Below are positions 5,801 to 10,129 of a stretch of DNA of 10,129 nucleotides, piece by piece. The stretch spans positions 1 to 10,129 of the forward strand of contig DAVZHW010000057.1 of the NCBI GenBank assembly GCA_052273625.1, read 5' to 3'. The notes below the pieces were generated by a model. The model saw only the letters and a list, made by a program, of their open reading frames with translations. It was not told where the DNA came from and made no database searches. The position numbers were made by a program, and so were the translations under genes. How positions within the stretch are numbered: position 1 is the stretch's first letter; the number at the start of each line of letters is the position of its first letter. The DNA is from Fimenecus sp052273625 (GTDB lineage Bacteria; Bacillota; Clostridia; Oscillospirales; Acutalibacteraceae).

Positions 5801-6553
5801 TTAGTCTGTTGCTCGTTTTCCGCTATAATTTGAAAACCACGCAACCAATGTTATCAATAAAACAGCAACCAATATTATATCACATACAACAGCTATTTCT
5901 ATTTCCTTATTTATTCTTGTAGATAAGCCCATAACCGATGCAAACGAACATTCAGTAAGGCGAATGCTTATTCCGTATGGAATCACATACCATAAGCCTG
6001 TTCCTAATCCCGTTTGCATTAAAGCTGTAAGTAAACTCCCAAGAACACCTACGCCAATACACACATTTCTGCCAAATTGAAATGCCAACAATAGATACAA
6101 GGCATAAAATACAATGCCGCTTCCCCAAAGCACAAGTGCAGGAATAAGAAATGCCGAAAGCGGCAAACTCTTTTCTATCTCTGTTATCAGGAGCAACAAA
6201 GCATACAGTACCGAAGAAAGCATTACAGAAAAGAAGCCGAAAGAAAGTAATATAACCAGCTTCGTGTTAATGACTTTTCTTCTGCAAGGAAGCGTAAGAA
6301 TATTTTGGCAGTTTCCTGCCGACATTTCTTGTTCGGAAACGATTTCACATACTATACTGATAACAAATGGGTATGCCATAGCAAGTATTTGAAAAAATGC
6401 CGCCACTTTATTCTCAACGCTTATATGTGTCAGCGTTGAATACAGTAATATCAAGCCTGCACCACATATCGGAAAAATAATGTGAAGCCAGAAAAATTCC
6501 GAATGTCTTAGCTTATACAAATCGCTTTTTATATAACGAACGCTCTCAATCAT
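5801..6553 (-). CDS. Lantibiotic-immunity ABC permease, LanG/MutG type
   Basis: This membrane subunit (250 aa) belongs to an ABC transporter expected to expel or detach lantibiotic-like peptides from the membrane. It opens with the short amphipathic SDLYKLRHSEFFWLH motif typical of this group. About six transmembrane segments follow (roughly 22-42, 53-70, 97-125, 132-160, 166-186 and 220-243). EIVSEQEMSAGNCQNILTLP after TM2 resembles the cytosolic coupling region that contacts the ATPase. Its start ATG (6551-6553) overlaps the previous permease gene by 8 bp and has a GGAGG Shine-Dalgarno. Two half-size permeases plus a separate ATPase is the LanFEG architecture, not the single 10-TM permease of BceAB. 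MutG versus CprC naming cannot be settled by eye. Confidence 0.88.
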   Translation of the reverse strand: MIESVRYIKSDLYKLRHSEFFWLHIIFPICGAGLILLYSTLTHISVENKVAAFFQILAMAYPFVISIVCEIVSEQEMSAGNCQNILTLPCRRKVINTKLVILLSFGFFSVMLSSVLYALLLLITEIEKSLPLSAFLIPALVLWGSGIVFYALYLLLAFQFGRNVCIGVGVLGSLLTALMQTGLGTGLWYVIPYGISIRLTECSFASVMGLSTRINKEIEIAVVCDIILVAVLLITLVAWFSNYSGKRATD

Positions 6554-7277
6554 AATGCTTTCCTCCCCTTGAAAACAGCTTTACAGTAATAATCAGCATA
6601 ACAATGACTGCAAGCAAGCTAACAAAAAGAGCGAATGAAATATTTGTATTTTCTAACAAAGATGACCCTTGTTCAAGCGGCATTCCATTAGGTTGCATTT
6701 TGAAAAACGGACATACTATTCGTGATGGAATTGCGTATGGATTTAAGAAAAACAAATCTTTCTTCGCTCCGACAAATGACAAAATTATGTTGCAGCCAAA
6801 AGAAAATAATACAGCAACCAAATATCCTGTCCATTTAGCTATAATCATTGTAATTGGGATTTGCCAAATAAATGTGAAGAACAAGAGAAGACAACCGATT
6901 AAGCCGTTAAAAGCAGATATATTCATTTCTGTAAACAAACCGAAAGCCGTACAACCGCCCCACATTATTAAATTGGAAATCAGCAACAATATAGCTACCG
7001 ACAGGAATTTACTTATCCACACTTTTGGTAATCCAGCAGACAAACACAATACATTTTGGTAGTGAGTGCGTGTTTCACGGGTGATAGTATTCGAACCCCA
7101 TATTGCAATAGTGATAGGCAATATCATAGTGTACCACCAATTATATGCCGCAAACTGTACCGAGCTACCGCTTAAAAGGTATCCTAAAAGTAATGTTATA
7201 ACAGGAGCGAGTACAACAAGTTTGAATGAAAATGTATGACGCATTTTCAAAAGTTCAGAACGAATTAAGGAGAACAT
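6546..7277 (-). CDS. Lantibiotic-immunity ABC permease, LanE/MutE type
   Basis: This is the first of two homologous-size membrane subunits. It is 243 aa from the ATG at 7275-7277, which overlaps the ATPase stop as TGATG and follows GGAGG at 8-nt spacing. A TTG one codon earlier is possible but less likely. It begins with LIRSELLKMRHTFSFKLV, the same N-terminal signature as its partner. About six hydrophobic segments follow (roughly 20-37, 48-66, 90-113, 124-148, 150-170 and 213-236). SNTITRETRTHYQNVLCLS lies in the cytosolic loop after TM2 and parallels the EQEMSAGNCQNILTLP stretch of the second permease. The very tight spacing with both neighbours indicates one translationally coupled complex. 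Confidence 0.88.
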   Translation of the reverse strand: MFSLIRSELLKMRHTFSFKLVVLAPVITLLLGYLLSGSSVQFAAYNWWYTMILPITIAIWGSNTITRETRTHYQNVLCLSAGLPKVWISKFLSVAILLLISNLIMWGGCTAFGLFTEMNISAFNGLIGCLLLFFTFIWQIPITMIIAKWTGYLVAVLFSFGCNIILSFVGAKKDLFFLNPYAIPSRIVCPFFKMQPNGMPLEQGSSLLENTNISFALFVSLLAVIVMLIITVKLFSRGGKHYD

Positions 7278-7981
7278 CAATTATCCCTCCTTCCTTCATC
7301 TGCAACAACACGCATAAAAATTTCTTCCAAATCTACGCCTTTATCAATGTGGTTTTCATATCCGAGTTTTCCAGAAGCAATAATACCAATATGGTCTGCT
7401 ATCTGCTCAACTTCGGACAAAATATGACTTGATAGAATTACAGTTATTCCCTGCTGCGGAAAAGAACGGATTAACTCTCTTAATTCTTGAATACCGATAG
7501 GGTCTAAACCATTTGTAGGCTCATCTAAAATCAGCAATTTGGGCTGTGCTAAAAGAGCAAGAGCAATTCCAAGTCGCTGTTTCATTCCCAAAGAAAAATG
7601 CCCTGCTTTTTTTCTTCCCGTATTCAGTAATTGAACAGTATTCAGCACTTCATCAATTCGTGTTTCTGGTAAGCCAAGTGCCAAAGTCCTTACTTTGAGA
7701 TTTTCGTAAGCTGTTAAATTTTCATAAAGCGGCGGAGTTTCAATTAACGCTCCAATATCTCGTAAATCATCACGGCTCCAAATGTGACCGTCTATTTCAA
7801 TAACGCCAGAGGTAGGTTTCAAAATACCTGCTATCATTTTCAAAATTGTTGATTTACCTGCGCCGTTCGGTCCAAGCAATCCATATACTGAATTTTTTTC
7901 AATGTGTAGCGATACATTATCAACTGCGGTTTGACCTTTGAATTTTTTACAAAGGTCAGTAGTGTTCAAAATCATACTCAT
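7277..7981 (-). CDS. ABC transporter ATPase, lantibiotic-immunity LanF type with E-loop
   Basis: This 234-aa nucleotide-binding subunit powers the two permeases encoded downstream. Walker A is GPNGAGKST (residues 37-45), the signature is SLGMKQ (130-135), Walker B is LLILDEP (149-155), the D-loop is GLDP and the H-loop is H186 in SSHILSE. The usual Q-loop glutamine is replaced by glutamate: IGALIETPPLYENLT has Glu81. This E-loop is a documented hallmark of LanF immunity ATPases and related peptide-resistance ABC proteins. It is first in the operon. The ATG at 7979-7981 follows AAAGGA at about 10 nt; a second ATG two codons in (7973-7975) is possible. The likely substrates are lantibiotics or similar peptides. 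The exact specificity is unknown. Confidence 0.94.
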   Translation of the reverse strand: MSMILNTTDLCKKFKGQTAVDNVSLHIEKNSVYGLLGPNGAGKSTILKMIAGILKPTSGVIEIDGHIWSRDDLRDIGALIETPPLYENLTAYENLKVRTLALGLPETRIDEVLNTVQLLNTGRKKAGHFSLGMKQRLGIALALLAQPKLLILDEPTNGLDPIGIQELRELIRSFPQQGITVILSSHILSEVEQIADHIGIIASGKLGYENHIDKGVDLEEIFMRVVADEGRRDN

Positions 7982-8021
7982 AGTTCTTGTATCCTTTCTT
8001 TTATTTCAAGAAAAGAATACC

Positions 8022-8044
8022 TTATGATTTTGAAGATTTCATAA
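8022..8044 (-). promoter_or_regulatory. Probable operator of the resistance operon
   Basis: TTATGA (8022-8027) and TCATAA (8039-8044) form a 6-bp dyad with an 11-bp spacer, 41 bp upstream of the ATPase start. The same stretch carries most of the 21-bp repeat with 11-bp-spaced TCTT motifs, as expected of an OmpR-family site. On the minus strand a TATTCT (-10-like) follows about 10 bp later, so bound regulator would overlap the -35 region. The dyad is incomplete at the other repeat copy (3339-3359). The site assignment is inferred from position and symmetry. Confidence 0.5.
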
Positions 8045-8047
8045 AGA
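8027..8047. repeat. 21-bp direct repeat, copy 2 (at the cargo promoter)
   Basis: This copy is identical over 21 bp to 3339-3359, with 4667 bp between the copies, and they bracket the six-gene operon exactly. It also contains the last two codons and the stop of the small HTH gene (minus-strand TCT TTA TGA). It can be read as a shared response-regulator site or as a footprint of cargo insertion at the 3' end of that gene. Confidence 0.75.
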
Positions 8048-8224
8048 CGCAGATAGTTTCTTACATCTTCCATCAAGAGGTTTCTTTGCATCTTTTGGAA
8101 TAAGCCATACTCGGTTAATATTCAAAGCCCCCTCGATACGATTTCCTTTACATAATCTTTGTACCCACCGTGATGATACATTCCACTTTTCGGCGGCTTC
8201 CTGTGCAGTCATATATTCAAACAT
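8039..8224 (-). CDS. Small excisionase/MerR-type helix-turn-helix protein
   Basis: This 61-aa DNA-binding protein belongs to the short HTH (excisionase-like) group common in Clostridia mobile elements. The HTH is MTAQEAAEKWNVSSRWVQRL (residues 5-24), followed by the wing KGNRIEGALNINRVWLIPKDAKKP. The start ATG 8222-8224 is preceded by GGAGG at 6-nt spacing. It is divergent from the XRE gene across a 192-bp control region. It reads into the cargo operon, whose ATPase starts 57 bp past its stop, with no terminator seen between. Its stop codon falls inside the 21-bp repeat, so its last few residues (KKLSASL) might have been altered by the cargo insertion. It may be a regulator of excision or simply of neighbouring genes; the target is unknown. 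Confidence 0.82.
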   Translation of the reverse strand: MFEYMTAQEAAEKWNVSSRWVQRLCKGNRIEGALNINRVWLIPKDAKKPLDGRCKKLSASL

Positions 8225-8369
8225 ATTCGTCCTCCAAAATATAATGTGTATATTACAGCCGTTTGAACGAACAATATCAAGTGTGCAATTGTGAACTTTG
8301 ACCGCCTGTAATAAGAGATTTTATATCCTAATATCGGAGATTTCAAACCGTTCTATAAGAACTCTCATT

Positions 8370-8400
8370 TCTGTAAAATATAATAGTAGGATTTTACAGA
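8370..8400 (+). promoter_or_regulatory. XRE gene promoter with -10 box inside a perfect palindrome
   Basis: TCTGTAAAAT (8370-8379) and ATTTTACAGA (8391-8400) are exact 10-bp inverted repeats. The loop between them carries TATAAT (8379-8384), starting at the last base of the left arm. The start of transcription would fall in the right arm, about 25 nt before the ATG. A second small dyad, GTTCT-ATA-AGAAC (8350-8362), lies in the -35 region, where no good -35 hexamer is seen. A dimer bound here would block the promoter, so autorepression by the XRE protein is likely. Confidence 0.7.
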
Positions 8401-8416
8401 CTAAGGTGGTGAGTTT

Positions 8417-8776
8417 ATGGACGCAAGAAACAATGATTTTGACTTCGATTTTACGCCAATAGGACAGGCAATCAAAAAAGCAAGAACATCAAGAGGTATG
8501 ACCAGAGATGAGCTTGCCCGTATTGTGGATTATGACCCAAGACATTTGCAAGCGATTGAAAATGAGGGGCAAAAGCCAAGTCTGGAGCTGTTCATTCAGC
8601 TTGTAACGATGTTCGGTGTATCGGTTGACGAATACATATTCCCAGATAATGAGGTCAAGAAAAGTTCCGTCCGCAGACGCTTAGACGCAGAACTCGACAA
8701 ACTAAACGATAAAGAGCTGTCCATAGTTGAAGCAACTGTCAGCGGACTATGTAAGGCAAAAGAGCCAGAGGAATAA
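8417..8776 (+). CDS. XRE-family helix-turn-helix transcriptional regulator
   Basis: This 119-aa protein is the only plus-strand gene in the window. After an acidic Asp/Phe-rich start (NDFDFDF), the HTH_3 domain spans about residues 14-75, with IGQAIKKARTSRGMTRDELA, a turn in VDYDPRHLQAIENEGQKPS, and LVTMFGVSVDEYIF. The basic stretch KKSSVRRR leads to a helical tail that ends in KEPEE. The start ATG follows AAGGTGG at about 7 nt. A palindrome at its promoter and a terminator overlapping its stop codon make it a self-contained gene. Regulators of this type next to conjugation genes often control ICE transfer. That role is inferred and could include the divergent HTH gene. Confidence 0.92.
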   Translation: MDARNNDFDFDFTPIGQAIKKARTSRGMTRDELARIVDYDPRHLQAIENEGQKPSLELFIQLVTMFGVSVDEYIFPDNEVKKSSVRRRLDAELDKLNDKELSIVEATVSGLCKAKEPEE

Positions 8777-8794
8777 ACCTCTGGTTTTTCTTTT
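8765..8794 (+). terminator. Intrinsic terminator of the XRE gene
   Basis: CCAGAGG (8765-8771) pairs perfectly with CCTCTGG (8778-8784) around AATAAA, followed by TTTTTCTTTT. The stem includes the last sense codons, and the loop holds the TAA stop. On the minus strand the same hairpin is followed by CTCTTTTGCC, so it may also weakly stop transcription from the converging hydrolase gene. Confidence 0.88.
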
Positions 8795-8808
8795 GCCCAT
8801 TCTTAATA

Positions 8809-10129
8809 TTAATAGACAGGAATGCCGTATCCATAGATGGAGCTGCTTCCAACCGTATATTGCTTTTGCCTGCAAGCGTCGCCAGAATTACCCTCCACGG
8901 TGTAAACGACACCGTTTTCGCATTTCTCCACAATGCCTACATGGTCGGTTTCTCCGTCGCCTTCCCAATCAAAAAAGATAATATCGCCTGCCTGCGGCTC
9001 GTAGCTTCGGTCTTTCCATTGTCCGTTACCCTTAAACCAATTTGAGCCGTCCACGCAGCCTGCGAATTTAGGGATAATCCCGCTTCCAATATAACCACAT
9101 TGGTCGGCACACCAAGACACAAAGCAGGCACACCATTCCACACGCCCGTCAAAACCATACCAACTCCAATAAGGCTGACCGCCCTCATTGCCAAGCTGTG
9201 TCAAAGCGACCTCCACAATCGCCTGGTTACCACCGCTTGTGAATGTCCGTCCGTATGGATAATACCGCAGTACATGGGAAACATACTGTGTGTCGCCATA
9301 GCTGTCCCAACCTAGCCTTTCTGCCTGCGTAGTTGAAAATTCAACTGCATTTGCATAAGAGTATCCTCCATAGTTGGTTTTCGCCCACGAAATATAGCCG
9401 TTGCCGAAATTGTAGCCCTGCAAAGCAAGCTTGATACGCTCCATATCAATCGGGTTTTCCACCTCCGCATCACTTAGGCAGGCGGCTAAATTCTGGATAC
9501 CTACATTGATGGAATACTCTGGGTCGGTAATGCCGTTTGGCGTATTCGGATAACGGGTATTGTATCCGCACTCGGAAGCCTGCATCGGGTCATTTCCACG
9601 CCCTCCAGATTCCTGCATCATCACCGCCTTAATCAGCTCCGTATATTCAGAAATACCGTGCTGCCTTGCATACTGCTGTATCAAAGGCTCATAGGCTTCC
9701 ACCTCGGCACTGACTGGCGTATAGGAGTTGCTGTTGCCGCCACCGCCGAATAAAGATACCGCACAACCAAACAGCACGATGATAAGGATAATTAAAACCG
9801 CAACCCAACCGCCTGCAATAATGGCAGAAATCAGAGCCTTTGTGCCTGCGATGATTGCCTTGACAGCGGCGATAGTCGCTCTGACTGCCGCCTTTGTCGC
9901 TTGGGCAGTAGCCTTTGCCGTTGCTTTCGCTGCCTGTGCCGCCTTTTGTGTCGCCTTAACAGAAGCCTGTGCGGTTTTCTGTGCCGCTTTTGCCGAAGCC
10001 TGCGTAGTCTTAATCGCCGCCTTTGAGGTGGAATGAGCTGTTTTTACACCTTTTTCGGTTGACTTTACCGTACCTTTGGCGGCAGTTTTGACCGTTTTCC
10101 CTGTGCTTTTGGCAGACTGTTTTATCGTC
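8809..10129 (-). CDS. CD1108-family conjugation cell-wall hydrolase: lysozyme-like plus CHAP/NlpC-P60-like domain (5' end beyond window)
   Basis: This bifunctional peptidoglycan hydrolase is thought to open the cell wall for the conjugation channel, like Tn916 Orf14 and ICEBs1 CwlT. About 439 codons are visible and no start lies in the window; a GTG at 9775-9777 falls inside the membrane segment and is not the start. In order: an Ala/Lys/Thr/Gln-rich region (10128 to about 9860), a transmembrane segment (GGWVAVLIIILIIV-like, about 9815-9770), then a lysozyme-like domain with AVMMQESGGRGNDPMQAS. The likely catalytic Glu of that domain is at 9610-9612. The C-terminal cysteine-peptidase domain has VEWCACFVSWCA (Cys at about 9124-9126 or 9130-9132) and GETDHVGIVEK (His at about 8941-8943), then VEGNS. 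It converges with the XRE gene. The GC-richer composition matches the ICE backbone, not the cargo. Confidence 0.93.
   Translation of the reverse strand, partial: TIKQSAKSTGKTVKTAAKGTVKSTEKGVKTAHSTSKAAIKTTQASAKAAQKTAQASVKATQKAAQAAKATAKATAQATKAAVRATIAAVKAIIAGTKALISAIIAGGWVAVLIILIIVLFGCAVSLFGGGGNSNSYTPVSAEVEAYEPLIQQYARQHGISEYTELIKAVMMQESGGRGNDPMQASECGYNTRYPNTPNGITDPEYSINVGIQNLAACLSDAEVENPIDMERIKLALQGYNFGNGYISWAKTNYGGYSYANAVEFSTTQAERLGWDSYGDTQYVSHVLRYYPYGRTFTSGGNQAIVEVALTQLGNEGGQPYWSWYGFDGRVEWCACFVSWCADQCGYIGSGIIPKFAGCVDGSNWFKGNGQWKDRSYEPQAGDIIFFDWEGDGETDHVGIVEKCENGVVYTVEGNSGDACRQKQYTVGSSSIYGYGIPVY

Larger units (their letters stand above)
1..10129. mobile_element. One end of a Tn916/Tn1549/Tn5397-like ICE carrying a lantibiotic-resistance cargo
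   Basis: The order, read on the minus strand, is conjugation lysozyme/endopeptidase, small HTH regulators, cargo, orf7-like sigma gene, MazF toxin, small ORF and large serine recombinase. It parallels the regulatory and recombination end of Tn916-superfamily elements, where the cargo (tet(M) in Tn916) sits between the orf14-like hydrolase side and the orf7-type sigma gene. A serine recombinase in place of a tyrosine integrase recalls Tn5397 (TndX) and Tn4451 (TnpX). The element ends are not visible: the recombinase runs off the left edge and the transfer genes off the right edge, so no attachment site can be named. The assignment is from gene content and is inference. Confidence 0.8.

Noticed and set aside
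5304..5804. Plus-strand 166-aa ORF
   Set aside because: It is antisense to the response regulator and YccF genes, and its repetitive look comes from the two YccF repeats on the other strand.
9775..9777. GTG as start of the hydrolase
   Set aside because: The frame stays open to the right edge with a membrane segment and a family-typical charged region, so the real start lies outside the window.
9728..10036. Plus-strand Ala/Val-rich 102-aa ORF
   Set aside because: It is a shadow of the Ala/Lys/Thr-rich segment of the hydrolase gene and has no ribosome site.
1..10129. CRISPR array, tRNA, rRNA or insertion sequence
   Set aside because: No regularly spaced repeats, no cloverleaf or rRNA-like stretches and no transposase were seen. 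The only exact long repeat noticed is the 21-bp pair.

Overview
The window looks like one end of an integrative and conjugative element (ICE) of the Tn916/Tn1549/Tn5397 superfamily in a low-GC Clostridia host, such as a gut Lachnospiraceae/Oscillospiraceae species or a C. difficile relative. The evidence is a large serine recombinase at the left edge, a short sigma-70-like Tn916 orf7-type gene, a MazF/PemK toxin, small HTH regulators, and the 3' part of a CD1108-family conjugation lysozyme/endopeptidase at the right edge. Every gene except one XRE regulator lies on the minus strand, so the map reads right to left.

Right part (8225-10129): a two-domain cell-wall hydrolase with a transmembrane anchor (5' end outside the window) converges on the plus-strand XRE regulator gene. 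They share a short gap holding a strong terminator. The XRE gene has a palindromic operator around its -10 box and is divergent from a 61-aa excisionase-like HTH protein.

Centre (3340-8047): an AT-rich six-gene operon reads ABC ATPase (with the E-loop of lantibiotic-immunity ATPases), two 6-TM permeases (LanE/MutE and LanG/MutG type), a two-repeat YccF-domain membrane protein, an OmpR-family response regulator and a LanK-type histidine kinase. It closes with a clean intrinsic terminator. This is a self-regulated lantibiotic/antimicrobial-peptide resistance cassette of the cpr (C. difficile) or LanFEG-RK type. No peptide or biosynthesis genes are present. An exact 21-bp direct repeat brackets the operon: one copy at its promoter, overlapping the stop codon of the HTH gene, and one copy just past its terminator.

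Left-centre (2383-3340): a long untranslated leader contains a 23-codon ORF whose Shine-Dalgarno lies in a hairpin, several further hairpins and an intrinsic terminator ahead of the sigma-like gene. This arrangement suggests attenuation of the tet(M)-leader kind, although no tet gene is present here. A terminator follows the sigma-like gene.

Left part (1-2380): a roughly 490-bp GC-rich block dense in inverted repeats has no convincing gene and is a candidate structured RNA. It is followed by mazF, a 50-aa acidic small protein, and the serine recombinase, each with its own Shine-Dalgarno and with hairpins between them.

The inferred logic is that the backbone supplies transfer (hydrolase), regulation (XRE, HTH, sigma-like), maintenance (toxin) and excision/integration (recombinase), while the cargo gives the host an inducible defence against membrane-active peptides. 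All names rest on motif recognition by eye; no database search was run.
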